Shown here: positions 1 through 8,910 of the stretch, piece by piece
Numbering within the stretch: position 1 is the stretch's first letter
Layout: each line of letters opens with the position of its first letter
NCBI RefSeq assembly: GCF_014650755.1
Contig: NZ_BMVO01000014.1
Location: forward strand, 62,001-126,000
Origin: Streptomyces chryseus
GTDB taxonomy: Bacteria; Actinomycetota; Actinomycetes; Streptomycetales; Streptomycetaceae
DNA: 64,000 nucleotides
Direction: 5' to 3'
Notes under the pieces: generated by a model
Databases searched by the model: none
The model's input: the letters and a program-made list of their open reading frames with translations, nothing else
What the model was told of the DNA's origin: nothing
Program-made: the position numbers and the translations under genes

Positions 1-417
1 CTCAAGGGTGCGCGGCGCGCTGTCCGGGTCCTCCCCGTCGTTCACCGCGAGCCGTACGTGCGCCTCCCGCGCCGCCCGCACCGCCTCCGGCCAGGCGTGG
101 TGCTCCAGGTACGCCGATACCGGCGCGTCGGCGCCCACCTGATGCATGATCTTGAGGACGCGCAGCACGGCGACGTCCACGAGCGACGCCTCCTGGGCGT
201 CCCGGAATATCGTGCCGACGTACTTCTCGGCCGACCAGTTGTCCAGCCAGGTGTCCTCCACCAGCCGGTACACGGCGTCTGTCACGTCTCCGTAGCCCTC
301 GAGGCCCGCCAGCCAGCACTCCTGCTGGAAGACGGGGTCGGAGAGCATGTGCAGCGCCGATCGCACGTTCGTGCGCCAGCGCCACCACGGCATGTCATTG
401 AGCGGCATGCCGCCCAT
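1..417 (-). CDS. conserved hypothetical protein, C-terminus beyond the window
   Basis: The reading frame runs leftward off the window edge, leaving 139 codons with no stop. The visible protein starts MGGMPLNDMPWWRW, is rich in Trp and acidic residues, and is soluble with no membrane segment. I recognise it only as a conserved actinobacterial hypothetical protein and cannot give a function. The start is uncertain: ATG codons at 417 and 408 are in frame and neither has a strong Shine-Dalgarno sequence. It is divergent from the lipoprotein gene to its right, with about 165 bases between them for both promoters. Confidence 0.7.
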   Translation of the reverse strand, partial: MGGMPLNDMPWWRWRTNVRSALHMLSDPVFQQECWLAGLEGYGDVTDAVYRLVEDTWLDNWSAEKYVGTIFRDAQEASLVDVAVLRVLKIMHQVGADAPVSAYLEHHAWPEAVRAAREAHVRLAVNDGEDPDSAPRTLE

Positions 418-582
418 GGTGGGGGAGCGACGGCCGCGACGGGAAGAGTTCACCGAACCTTGCACGGTTGCAGATCGTACGTTCCCTGACAGCACGGGCG
501 TACGGCCCCCCGTAATTCACCTCGATGTCACCGTGTGTTGAGACATGCTCACTCGCCCGTTACCCATGGGGCGGAATCGTGC

Positions 583-1923
583 ATGCACATGACCGGACGG
601 CGAAGCCTCTTCACCACCCGCCCCTTCCTTTCGAAGATCGCGACCTCGGTCGCATGCGCGACGGCAACGGCGGTGGGGGCGTCGTCGCTCGTCGGGTGCG
701 GAGTGCTCCCTGGTGCCACGGGGGGCTCCAGGGAGCCCGTGACCGTCATGACGTGGGCGCCGGAGGGCACCTCGGCCACGAACATGCCCGGTATGCCCGC
801 GATGGCACAGGCCTACGCCCGGTGGGCCAACGCGAACGGCGGACTCGCCGGTCACGAACTCAGGATCATCACCTGCAACGAGCACAACAGCACCGTCGGC
901 GCCTCCAAGTGCGCCAAGCAGGCCGTAAGGGAGGGCGCGATCGCGGTCGTCGGCTCGTACAGCCAGCACGGCCGCGCCTTCATGGCGCCGCTGGAGGTCG
1001 CCGGCATCCCGTTCATCGGCGGTTACGGCGCCTCCGACGACGAGTTCGCCAGCCCGCTCTCGTACCCCGTGAACGGCGGCCAGGCGGCCCTCCTCGCGGG
1101 CAACGGCAAGCAGCTCGCCCGCGACTGCGACTGGGTCTCCCTGGTGCGTCCCGACACCGTCGCCGGTGACGCGCTGCCGATGCTCCTCGGCGCCGGTCTG
1201 GCGGAGGGCGAGCGCAAGGCGCCCACCGACATCCGGGCGGCGGAGGACGCGAGCGACTACACCGCGCGGGCCCGGGACGCGCTCACCGGCGCGGGCGCCT
1301 TCGACGCGTACGGGACCGGGAAGGGCTGCGTCACGGCCGTGCTGGGCGACCGTACGGAGACCTTCTTCGACTCGTTCCGCAGGCTGGAGGAGGAGGCCGA
1401 GCGGAAGGTCGGGGTCGCGTCGGTCCTGGGAAGCGTCGGCCAGCCGCTCGTCGACCGGACGGGCGGCAAGAGCGGACCGTTCGAGGGTGCGTACGTCACG
1501 GGCTGGTACCCGGTGGCGAGCGACACACGCTGGAACCCGATGCGCGAGGTGATCCGCGAGCACGCCTTCGCGGACAACCGCATCGATCCGGCCGATCCCG
1601 GCGTGCAGACGACGTGGATCGCGTACACGGTCCTCAAGGCGACGCTGGAGTCGCTCGCCCAGGGCGGCGGGGACGGCGACAAGGACAGCGTCTCCGCGGC
1701 CGACGTGATCGGGGAACTCAACCGTCTGGAGGGAGTGGAGACGGGGGGCCTCACCCCGTCGCTCAGCTGGCGCCTTGAACACATGCTGGCGACGCGCGAC
1801 CTGCCGCGCATCGTCAACAGGGACGTGACGTTCCAAGTGGTGCGGCAGGGACAGCTGGTGTCCGCGAAGGAGGGCTTCGTGGACGTGGGCGACACGCTGG
1901 TACGGGCGCCTTCAGGTGTCTGA
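583..1923 (+). CDS. substrate-binding lipoprotein of branched-chain amino acid/amide ABC type
   Basis: The 446-residue product has a basic N-terminus, a hydrophobic stretch and a lipobox LVGC with the lipid-accepting Cys near residue 39, so it should be anchored outside the membrane. The rest resembles type I periplasmic binding proteins of the LivJ/Peripla_BP_6 kind: an early MTWAPEGT strand, then a segment on an antecedent 'substitute' region with GSYSQHGRAF. No permease or ATPase genes adjoin it, so it may be an orphan sensor or bind a transporter encoded elsewhere. I chose ATG 583 because GGGGCGGA lies at 568-575; an in-frame GTG at 535 lacks a ribosome site. Confidence 0.8.
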   Translation: MHMTGRRSLFTTRPFLSKIATSVACATATAVGASSLVGCGVLPGATGGSREPVTVMTWAPEGTSATNMPGMPAMAQAYARWANANGGLAGHELRIITCNEHNSTVGASKCAKQAVREGAIAVVGSYSQHGRAFMAPLEVAGIPFIGGYGASDDEFASPLSYPVNGGQAALLAGNGKQLARDCDWVSLVRPDTVAGDALPMLLGAGLAEGERKAPTDIRAAEDASDYTARARDALTGAGAFDAYGTGKGCVTAVLGDRTETFFDSFRRLEEEAERKVGVASVLGSVGQPLVDRTGGKSGPFEGAYVTGWYPVASDTRWNPMREVIREHAFADNRIDPADPGVQTTWIAYTVLKATLESLAQGGGDGDKDSVSAADVIGELNRLEGVETGGLTPSLSWRLEHMLATRDLPRIVNRDVTFQVVRQGQLVSAKEGFVDVGDTLVRAPSGV

Positions 1924-1948
1924 CCGCTTGGAGTGCACGGGACTTACG

Positions 1949-1987
1949 GAAGAGGGGCGGGCGCCGTACGGGCGGCCGCCCCTCTTC
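1949..1987. terminator. bidirectional intrinsic terminator
   Basis: Arms GAAGAGGGGCGG and CCGCCCCTCTTC pair around a loop of about 15 bases. The hairpin sits in the short gap between two convergent genes, so it can stop both transcripts. Confidence 0.65.
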
Positions 1988-2022
1988 TTGTCCCGCTGTC
2001 CGCTGTCCGTCGGCGGGGGCCG

Positions 2023-3660
2023 TCAGAGCTGCGTGGCGTCGCGCTCCGTCAGTCCGTAGCGCTTCGCGATGCCGTTCCACATGCCGACGGCTTCCTTCTT
2101 CGCCTGCGACGCCTTGCCGCTCTCGCGGTTGCCCGCCTGCTGCTGCGGCGTCGACCTCGCCTGGCCCTTCTTGCAGCCCTTCTTGCCGCCCACCTGGTCG
2201 GCCCACGCGGCGTAGTGGTTGTCGGCCGCCGCCGACGCCTTCCACGCGGTGGTGAGGGAAGCCGAGAGCTCCTCGTGCTTCGGCAGCTTGTCGACGGCCA
2301 GACCGTCGAGGCGCGTCACCAGCTCGTTGCGCTGCTTGGCGGCGGCGCGCAGGTCGCTCGCCGCCTTCGGCAGGTTCTTGCAGCTGCCGATGGCCTGGAC
2401 CGCGCTGATCACGGAGGCGCGGCTGTCGTTGCTGTCGGCGAGCAGCGCGTCGAGCGACTCGGCCTGCGGCTTGGCGGGGTCGGCGGCGGCCTGCGGCGAG
2501 GCGTCGGCTCCCGTCGAACTGTGCGCGGCGACCGGCTTCCTGCTTTCCGGCTTGTCCTCGTCGCCACCACTCAGGAGCGCGCCCGCGCCGAGGCCCAGCA
2601 CGGAACAGCCGACGACCACGACGGCGATCAGCACGAGCGGCGAGTTGCGCTTGCGCGGAGCGGCCCCGGCCGAGGACGCGGGCGCCACGGGCCCGCCGGG
2701 AGAGGCGGCGTTGTGCCGCGCGGACCGGCCCTGCGTCCCGGCGCCGAACTGCGGCTGCTGGTACGGCGGCTGCGCGCCGACGGGCGGCATCTGCTGCGTG
2801 GGGTCCGCCGGGGCGGCGTCGGCCCGGAAGAGGTTGTCGAACTCCGCCGGCGGCTGCCGGTCCTCGGGCGCGCCGGGGCGGATGCCGAAGGGCGCGCCGG
2901 CGGGCGCCTCGGGGGCGCCCTGCGCGTTCGTGACCGGCGGAAGGTACTGGGTGGCGTCACCGGCGGAGGCGGCCGCCGGTCCGCCGGGGTGCCGGCCGAG
3001 GAACTGCGTGGATTCCGCCGGGTTCTCGGGCGGCAGCGCGCCGGGTCCGACGGGCGGCACGTACGGGAGGTACTGCGTCGCGTCCGCGTCGCCGGCGGGG
3101 GCTCCGGCCGGGGCCTCCGCAGGCAGCGGCAACGGCTGCGCGGGGCCCTGGGGAGCCCCGTACTGCTGCTGGCCGGGCTGCTGGTGTGCGGGCTGGGAGC
3201 CGTACTGCGGCTGCGCCTGCTGCGGTGCGGGCGGCTGGGCGCCGTACTGCTGCTGGGGCTGCTGAGGCCCGCCGTACTGCTGTTGCGGCTGCGCGCCGGG
3301 CTGCGGCAGAGCGCCCGGCTGCTGCTGTCGCGGCAGTGGCGCCCCCGGCTGCGGGGCGCCGTACTGCTGCGGCTGCGGCTGGGCCCCGTACTGCTGCGCA
3401 CCGTACTGCTGCGGCTGCTGCGGGTGGGGCTGCTGCTGCGGCTGCTGGGAGCCGTACGGCTGCTGCGGCGGCTGCCCGTCGGCGGCCTGCTGCGGCCCCC
3501 ACGGCTGGCCCCACGGCTGTCCACCCGCCGGAGCGACCTGCTCCTCGGGCGCCCCGGGTATCCAGGGACCGCTGCCGTCCGCAGGCAGCACGACACCTTC
3601 GTGCGCGGGCGGCCGCGCGGCGGGAAGCCGCGACTCGTCACCCTGTCCGCTCTGCGTCAC
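2023..3660 (-). CDS. Gln/Pro-rich single-pass membrane protein, function unknown
   Basis: The 545-residue product has three parts. The N-terminal 320 or so residues are low-complexity, dominated by Gln, Pro, Gly, Ala and Tyr (QQYGAQQYGA-type repeats), with several repeats of the form TQYLPPV or TQFLGRH. A single membrane helix (LVLIAVVVVGCSVLGLGAGA) lies near residues 338-358 after a basic RKRN stop. A C-terminal soluble, probably helical domain of about 180 residues follows and should face outside. The GTG start at 3660 is preceded by AGGAG at good spacing. The tyrosine-containing repeats and the TQ motifs could be docking or phosphorylation sites, but that is inference. Confidence 0.8.
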   Translation of the reverse strand: MTQSGQGDESRLPAARPPAHEGVVLPADGSGPWIPGAPEEQVAPAGGQPWGQPWGPQQAADGQPPQQPYGSQQPQQQPHPQQPQQYGAQQYGAQPQPQQYGAPQPGAPLPRQQQPGALPQPGAQPQQQYGGPQQPQQQYGAQPPAPQQAQPQYGSQPAHQQPGQQQYGAPQGPAQPLPLPAEAPAGAPAGDADATQYLPYVPPVGPGALPPENPAESTQFLGRHPGGPAAASAGDATQYLPPVTNAQGAPEAPAGAPFGIRPGAPEDRQPPAEFDNLFRADAAPADPTQQMPPVGAQPPYQQPQFGAGTQGRSARHNAASPGGPVAPASSAGAAPRKRNSPLVLIAVVVVGCSVLGLGAGALLSGGDEDKPESRKPVAAHSSTGADASPQAAADPAKPQAESLDALLADSNDSRASVISAVQAIGSCKNLPKAASDLRAAAKQRNELVTRLDGLAVDKLPKHEELSASLTTAWKASAAADNHYAAWADQVGGKKGCKKGQARSTPQQQAGNRESGKASQAKKEAVGMWNGIAKRYGLTERDATQL

Positions 3661-3783
3661 CGGGACTCCTACGTGTGGACGTATGTGTGGACCTACGGAA
3701 CCGTCGGTTCACGCTACCGGGTGACAACGGGCCTCTGCCACGCGCCCACGGTCCCCACACAAACCGCCGGAGCCCCGGCGGGC

Positions 3784-3826
3784 GGCCCTGTAACACAATG
3801 CGCTCTCCTGGCGCTGTTACAGGGCC
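3784..3826 (-). terminator. inverted repeat, probable terminator of the XRE-type regulator gene
   Basis: Arms GGCCCTGTAAC and GTTACAGGGCC are perfect 11-base inverted repeats separated by 21 bases that contain a further GCGC pair. The element lies just downstream of the leftward regulator gene and upstream of the Gln/Pro-rich gene. It could alternatively be an operator for the latter. Confidence 0.5.
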
Positions 3827-3846
3827 GGTCCGTACCCCGCCCCCTC

Positions 3847-5232
3847 CTACGCCGCCTGCATCTCCAGCCGCGCCCCGAATTCCCGTACGGCGGGCTCGTC
3901 GCGGAACGGCGCGAGGCGTTGCTGGAAGTCCTCCAGATACTCCGCTCCCCGGTTCGACCGCAAGGTGCCCAGCAGTTCCACCGCGCGCGTGCCCGTGTGG
4001 CAGGCCTGCTCGATCTCGCGCTGCTGGACCTGCGCGGTGGCCAGCAGGACGAGCCCGATCGCCCGGCGCCGCGCCCGCCCCTCCGGGTGCCCGTCCAGCG
4101 CGTCCTGGGCGCGCCGGGCCGCCGCCTGCCCCTGTCCCAGGTCGCGGTGGCAGTGCGCGAGCTCGTCGGCGAGGTACGCGTGGTCGAAGTGCGCGATCCA
4201 CACCGGGTCGTCGCCCGAGTCCTCCTCGGTGCGTTCCAGCGCGGCCAGGGCCTTGCCCGCCACCTGGTTGCAGGCGCGCGCGTCGCCCATCAGCGCGTGC
4301 CCGCGCGCCTCCGCCGCGCAGAACATCGCCTCCGCGCGGGGCGTCACCTGCCCCCGCGCCCCCTCCTGCGCGGCCCGCGCCAGCTGCGCGATCTCGCGGG
4401 GGTTGCCCAGCTGCGCCGCGAGGTGGCTCATGGACGCGGCCAGTACGTACCCTCCGTAGCCCCGGTCACCCGCCGCCTGGGCGAGCCGCAGCGCCTGGAT
4501 GTAGTAGCGCTGGGCGAGCCCCGGCTGCCCCGTGTCCACGGCCATGTAGCCGGCCAGTTCCGTCAGGCGTGCCACGGCCGCGAAGAGGTCCCGGCCGACC
4601 GATTCGCGGTACGAGCCGGACAGCAGCCCGGACACGACGCTGTTGAGGTAGTGGACGACGATCGGCCTGACGTGCCCGCTGCCGAAGCGGTGGTCCAGGT
4701 CCACGAGGGCGTTCGTCGTCGCCCGTACCGCCTCCACGTCCGACGCGCCGACCCGCCCGCCGCCCGCCGTCCTGGCGACCTGGGTGTCCGTACCCGTGAT
4801 GAGCCAGTCGCGGCTCGGTTCGACGAGGGCCGAGGCGGCCACCGTCGAGCCCGAAAGGAAGTCGCGGCGCCCCACGTCACTGCGCCACAGCTCGCAGACC
4901 TGCTCGATCGCGCCCGGCACGGTCGGCGAGAACTGGAGGCCGATCCCGGAGGCCAGGTTCTTGCCGTTGGCCATGCCGATCTCGTCGATCGTGACCGTCC
5001 GGCCGAGTTTGCGCCCGATCGCTTCCGCGATGATGCCGGGCGCCCGGCCGCGCGGCTGCTGGCCGCGCAGCCAGCGGGCCACCGATGTCTTGTCGTACCG
5101 CAGGTCGAGACCGTGTTCGGCGCCGCACATGTTCACACGGCGGGCGAGCCCGGCGTTGGAGCACCCGGCTTCCTGAATGAGCGCCTGCAACCGTTCGTTC
5201 GGCTGGCGGGCGACGAGAGGCCTGGCTGCCAT
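3847..5232 (-). CDS. XRE/HTH-type transcriptional regulator with TPR-like C-terminus
   Basis: The 461-residue protein begins with a helix-turn-helix region (residues 10-65: NERLQALIQEAGCSNAGLAR, then SVARWLRGQQPRGRAPGII) of the type seen in a family of large Streptomyces developmental regulators that includes NsdA-like proteins. The remaining 350 residues are Ala/Arg-rich helical repeats resembling tetratricopeptide repeats (AGYMAVDTGQPGLAQRYYIQ and similar). Such proteins usually act as cytoplasmic DNA-binding regulators that respond to partners or peptides. From memory it matches S. coelicolor SCO4441. ATG 5232 has AGGGGG seven bases upstream. It is divergent from the Prim-Pol-domain gene. 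Confidence 0.8.
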   Translation of the reverse strand: MAARPLVARQPNERLQALIQEAGCSNAGLARRVNMCGAEHGLDLRYDKTSVARWLRGQQPRGRAPGIIAEAIGRKLGRTVTIDEIGMANGKNLASGIGLQFSPTVPGAIEQVCELWRSDVGRRDFLSGSTVAASALVEPSRDWLITGTDTQVARTAGGGRVGASDVEAVRATTNALVDLDHRFGSGHVRPIVVHYLNSVVSGLLSGSYRESVGRDLFAAVARLTELAGYMAVDTGQPGLAQRYYIQALRLAQAAGDRGYGGYVLAASMSHLAAQLGNPREIAQLARAAQEGARGQVTPRAEAMFCAAEARGHALMGDARACNQVAGKALAALERTEEDSGDDPVWIAHFDHAYLADELAHCHRDLGQGQAAARRAQDALDGHPEGRARRRAIGLVLLATAQVQQREIEQACHTGTRAVELLGTLRSNRGAEYLEDFQQRLAPFRDEPAVREFGARLEMQAA

Positions 5233-5254
5233 TGACTACCCCCTGGTGCCGCAG

Positions 5255-5302
5255 TGGTCGGTGATGGTCCGTGAGTCCTGGTCCATTGGTCGTGGTCCGT
5301 GA
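5255..5302. promoter_or_regulatory. direct repeats TGGTCSGTGA upstream of the regulator gene
   Basis: TGGTCGGTGA at 5255 and TGGTCCGTGA at 5265 are in tandem with a 10-base period. A third copy (TGGTCCGTGA) is at 5293. They lie 23-70 bases upstream of the regulator start codon in the 331-base divergent intergenic region. Same-face spacing fits an operator, possibly autoregulatory. The rest of that region (5303-5563) holds no other gene that I can see. Confidence 0.4.
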
Positions 5303-5563
5303 TTCGTGAACTGATCACGCCGGTCCCGCTGATCACTGCCCGGCAGATATACAGAGAATGCGGAACATGCCGGAAGAGACGGTATTGGCGGTCTTTTGAC
5401 TGCCATTCCCGGGCTTCCACACATGTGGCTACCCCACCCCCGTGCCGAGGTCCCGTGCGCGCCCCCGCCCATGCACCGGTGCGCCCCGCGTGCAGGATCG
5501 ATGTTCCTCCGCAAGCGGACCGCACGCCCGTAACCCAAGGTGACGGCGGGAGTTGTGTTCATC

Positions 5564-6241
5564 GTGGAAGAGACCATCGGAGTCACGGATGCCGCCCAGA
5601 TCCCCAAGCAGCGCGGCGATCAACTGCTGGACTGCGCCGTGCGGTACGCGGAAGAACGGCACTGGGACGTGTTCCCGGGCACCTGGCTGGAGGCGGACGA
5701 GGGCGTCGAGCGCTGCTCGTGCGGCGTCCCCTCCTGCGCCTCGCCCGGTGCGCACCCCGCCACCGCCGACTGGGCGTCGCAGGCGACGGGCAGCGCCACC
5801 GCCGCGCGCCGCATGTGGTCGAAACAGCCGAGGGCCTCGATCCTGCTGCCGACGGGCCGTTCCTTCGACGCTCTGGACGTTCCCGAGTCCGCCGGTTTCC
5901 TGGCGCTGGCCCGGATGGAGCGCATGGAGCTGACGCTCGGCCCGGTGACCTGCACTCCCGACCGCCGCATGCTGTTCTTCGTGCTGCCGGGCGCGGGCGC
6001 CAAGGTGCCGGACCTGGTACGCAAGTTGGGCTGGACGCCGACCGCCATCGACCTGGTCACACGCGGCGAGGGCGACTACGTCGCGGGGCCGCCGACCCGG
6101 CTCGGCGCAATGGGCGCGGTCCAGTGGGCCCGCCGCCCCACTCCGGCGAACCGGTGGCTTCCCGACGTTGAGGAGCTGATCAGCCCGCTCGCCTACTCCT
6201 GCGGGCGGGAGGCAGCGGCGGCGCGCACCCGCCGACCGTAG
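5564..6241 (+). CDS. stand-alone Prim-Pol-like (bifunctional DNA primase/polymerase N-terminal domain) protein
   Basis: The 225-residue product has a Cys cluster (CSCGVPSCASPGAHP) and a downstream GRSFDALDVPESAGF segment, matching the start and catalytic strand of the Prim-Pol domain found in plasmid and phage replication proteins. It is a short chromosomal version with no helicase partner. The acidic pair expected for catalysis (DxD) is only partly evident in FDALDV, so it may be non-catalytic. Streptomyces carry this gene next to the XRE-type regulator, which suggests a regulatory role rather than replication. GTG 5564 follows GGCGGGAG at 5545-5552; GTG 5540 and 5555 are alternatives. Confidence 0.7.
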   Translation: MEETIGVTDAAQIPKQRGDQLLDCAVRYAEERHWDVFPGTWLEADEGVERCSCGVPSCASPGAHPATADWASQATGSATAARRMWSKQPRASILLPTGRSFDALDVPESAGFLALARMERMELTLGPVTCTPDRRMLFFVLPGAGAKVPDLVRKLGWTPTAIDLVTRGEGDYVAGPPTRLGAMGAVQWARRPTPANRWLPDVEELISPLAYSCGREAAAARTRRP

Positions 6242-6286
6242 GGTGGGCCCCGTATTCGGGACGGGGACACCAGGAGGCTGTGCGAC

Positions 6287-7108
6287 ATGCCCGAGGAGAC
6301 AGCGGGACCAGAACAGGCGGGCGGAGCGCGGAATGCGCCGCCCGCCGCCGTACGTATCGAGGGCCTGTGGAAGCGCTTCGGCGAGCAGATCGCCGTCGGG
6401 GGCATCGATCTGGAGCTGCCGGCCGGGAAGTTCGTCGGCCTCGTCGGGCCGAACGGCGCAGGCAAGACCACCACCCTGTCGATGGTCACGGGGCTGCTGC
6501 GTCCCGACGCGGGGACGGTCCTCGTCGGCGGGCACGACGTGTGGCGCGACCCGGTGGCGGTCAAGGCCAGGATCGGCGTACTGCCGGAGGGGCTGCGGCT
6601 CTTCGAGCGGCTCTCGGGGCGTGAGCTCCTGGCGTACTCCGGCCGGCTGCGGGGGCTGCCCGGTGACGAGGTCGACAAGCGGGCGACGCAGCTGCTCGAC
6701 GTGCTGGACCTGGCGGGCGCGCAGCACAAGCTGGTCGTCGACTACTCGACCGGCATGCGGAAGAAGATCGGGCTCGCCGCCGCCCTGCTGCACAACCCGC
6801 AGGTGCTCTTCCTTGACGAGCCCTTCGAGGGCGTCGACCCCGTGTCGGCGCAGACGATTCGCGGCGTCCTGGAGCGGTACACGCTGTCGGGCGCGACCGT
6901 CGTGTTCTCCAGCCATGTGATGGAGCTCGTCGAGTCGCTGTGCGACTGGGTCGCCGTGATGGCCGGGGGCCGTATCCGCGCGCAGGGAACGCTCGCGGAG
7001 GTGCGCGGCGACGCACCCTCCCTGCAGAACGCGTTCCTCGAACTGGTCGGCGCGAACGGCCGGGACACCGGGGAGAGCCTGGACTGGCTGGGCGGCGGCG
7101 CCGGATGA
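6287..7108 (+). CDS. ABC transporter ATP-binding protein
   Basis: The 273-residue ATPase shows Walker A GPNGAGKT at about residues 54-61, Walker B VLFLDEP, and a divergent signature (STGMRKK in place of LSGGQ) typical of ABC-2 exporters of the CcmA/DrrA group. It should drive export through the membrane protein encoded immediately downstream, whose ATG overlaps its stop (ATGA). CAGGAGG at 6270-6277 fixes the start at ATG 6287. The substrate cannot be inferred. Confidence 0.9.
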   Translation: MPEETAGPEQAGGARNAPPAAVRIEGLWKRFGEQIAVGGIDLELPAGKFVGLVGPNGAGKTTTLSMVTGLLRPDAGTVLVGGHDVWRDPVAVKARIGVLPEGLRLFERLSGRELLAYSGRLRGLPGDEVDKRATQLLDVLDLAGAQHKLVVDYSTGMRKKIGLAAALLHNPQVLFLDEPFEGVDPVSAQTIRGVLERYTLSGATVVFSSHVMELVESLCDWVAVMAGGRIRAQGTLAEVRGDAPSLQNAFLELVGANGRDTGESLDWLGGGAG

Positions 7109-8811
7109 GCGCGGGCGAGACGACCGTTCCCGGGAACGGCGTACCGGGCGTTCCCGGGAACGGCACAACGGGCGTTCCCGGGAACGGCACAACGGGCGTT
7201 CCCGGGAACGGCACGCCGGACGTTCCCGGGATCACGCCCGTCCTCGTACGGCTCAAGCTGTCGCTGCTGCGCAACGGGATGCGCCAGTCGTCCGGCCGCA
7301 GGGCGGCGTTCATCCTCTCCGGTGTGCTCGCGCTGCTCTTCGCGGCGCTTCAGCTGATCGGTCTGATCGTGCTGCGCGGGAACGAGCACGCGACGACCGT
7401 CGTGGTGCTGCTGACGGCCCTTCTCGGGCTCGGCTGGGCGGTGATGCCGCTGTTCTTCCCCAGCGGCGACGAGACGCTCGACCCGACCCGGCTGGTCATG
7501 CTGCCGCTGCGACCCCGCCCGCTGGTCCGGGCGCTCCTGACGGCGTCCCTGGTCGGCATCGGGCCGCTGTTCACGTTCTGCCTGGCGCTGGGATCGGTGA
7601 TCAGCGTGGCGCACGGCGCGGCGGCGGCCGCCGTCGGCGTCGTCGCCGTGGCGCTGACGCTGCTGCTGTGCGTGGCGCTCGCGCGGGCCGTGGCCGCCGC
7701 GAACATCCGGCTGCTGAGCAGCCGCAAGGGACGCGACCTGGCCGTGCTGAGCGGTCTGGTGATCGCCGTCGGCATCCAGGTGGTCAACTTCGGCGCCCAG
7801 CGGCTCAGCAACGCGGGCGGCCTGGCGAAGCTCGACCCGGTCGCTGACGTACTGAGCTGGGTGCCGCCCGCGTCGGCGATCGGCGCGGTCGACGCGGTGA
7901 GCGACGGGGCGTACGGGCGGGGCGCGGCCCAACTGCTGCTGGCCGCGGCGGCGCTGGCCGCACTGCTGTGGTCCTGGGAACGCAGCCTGGTGAAGCTGAT
8001 GACTTCCCCGGACGGCTCGACGCTCCAGGCCGCGGAGCCGGCCCGCAAGGAGTCGTCGCGCGGGTTCGGCGGGCGGCACCTGCCCGGCGGCCGTACGGGC
8101 ACCGTGATCGAGCGCAGCCTGCGGTACGTGTGGCGCGACCCCAAGACGAAGGCCGCGTGGGTGACTTCCCTGGTGATCGGGCTGATCGTGCCCGTGTTCA
8201 ACGCGCTCCAGGGAACGGGCACGATCTACTTCGCGTGCTTCGCGGCAGGGATGCTCGGCATCCAGATGTACAACCAGTTCGGCCAGGACACCTCCGCCTT
8301 CTGGATGGTGGCCATGACCATTTCGACGCCGCGCGACGCGTACGAGGAACTGCGAGCGCGCGCCCTGGCGCTGCTGGTGATCACCCTGCCGTACTCGGTG
8401 CTGGTCACCGTGCTCACGGCGGCGCTGGTGGGCGACTGGCAGGCCCTGCCCGAAGCGCTCGGGCTGTCCTTCGGGCTGCTCGGCGCGATGCTGGCGACGG
8501 GAGCGGTCGCGTCCGTGCGCTTCCCGTACTCGATCCCGCAGGGCAGCACCCACAAGAACGTGGCGCCGGGGCAGGCGGGCCTCGCCTGGATCTCGATCCT
8601 CGGCGGCATGATCGCGGCGGCGCTGCTGTGCGCTCCGTTGATCACGCTGACGATCTGGCTCCATGTGGCGGACGCCGACGGCTGGTTGTGGCTGGTGCTG
8701 CCGCTGGGCACGGCGTACGGCGCGCTGATCACCTGGGCAGGCGTGCGCTGGTCCGCGCCGCAGGCTGCGGAGCGGCTTCCGGAGATCCTCTCGGCGGTCA
8801 GCAAGGGCTGA
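7105..8811 (+). CDS. ABC-2 type exporter membrane subunit with an N-terminal palindromic-repeat-encoded tail
   Basis: The 568-residue protein has about a dozen hydrophobic segments (for example AAFILSGVLALLFAALQLIG and MIAAALLCAPLITLTIWL) and pairs with the ATPase upstream through an ATGA overlap. The family core starts near residue 45 (VLVRLKLSLLRNGMRQ). The preceding 40 residues are five near-identical 8-residue units of the form VPGNGTTG, encoded by a 24-bp DNA repeat. That tail is probably disordered and cytoplasmic, and I infer it was added by repeat expansion rather than inherited with the family. Confidence 0.85.
   Translation: MSAGETTVPGNGVPGVPGNGTTGVPGNGTTGVPGNGTPDVPGITPVLVRLKLSLLRNGMRQSSGRRAAFILSGVLALLFAALQLIGLIVLRGNEHATTVVVLLTALLGLGWAVMPLFFPSGDETLDPTRLVMLPLRPRPLVRALLTASLVGIGPLFTFCLALGSVISVAHGAAAAAVGVVAVALTLLLCVALARAVAAANIRLLSSRKGRDLAVLSGLVIAVGIQVVNFGAQRLSNAGGLAKLDPVADVLSWVPPASAIGAVDAVSDGAYGRGAAQLLLAAAALAALLWSWERSLVKLMTSPDGSTLQAAEPARKESSRGFGGRHLPGGRTGTVIERSLRYVWRDPKTKAAWVTSLVIGLIVPVFNALQGTGTIYFACFAAGMLGIQMYNQFGQDTSAFWMVAMTISTPRDAYEELRARALALLVITLPYSVLVTVLTAALVGDWQALPEALGLSFGLLGAMLATGAVASVRFPYSIPQGSTHKNVAPGQAGLAWISILGGMIAAALLCAPLITLTIWLHVADADGWLWLVLPLGTAYGALITWAGVRWSAPQAAERLPEILSAVSKG
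7126..7233. repeat. in-gene tandem array of the GTTCCCGGGAAC palindrome, 24-bp period, 5 copies
   Basis: The 12-base palindrome starts at 7126, 7150, 7174, 7198 and, with one change (GTTCCCGGGATC), 7222. The period is exactly 24 bases, or eight codons, so the reading frame is preserved. Intergenic arrays of the same palindrome elsewhere in the window have a 23-base period. Confidence 0.9.
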
Positions 8812-8815
8812 GTGG

Positions 8816-8835
8816 GGCCCGGAGTTCGCCGGGCC
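8816..8835. terminator. terminator between convergent genes
   Basis: GGCCCGG and CCGGGCC pair around loop AGTTCG just after the permease stop. Further GC-rich stems (GGCCGGCCC region, about 8900) follow before the hydrolase stop. Confidence 0.6.
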
Positions 8836-8910
8836 GGCTCCCGTGACGGGTGCCGGTCCGGCGAACGGAACGTAGGGCTCAGGGCCGGCCCGGTGCGGGC
8901 CGGGTGCGGG

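Noticed and set aside
1933..5235. A very long plus-strand open frame across two minus-strand genes
   Set aside because: High GC forces open frames opposite real genes. Its product is Arg/Ala/Gly noise, while the minus strand gives recognisable HTH and membrane proteins.
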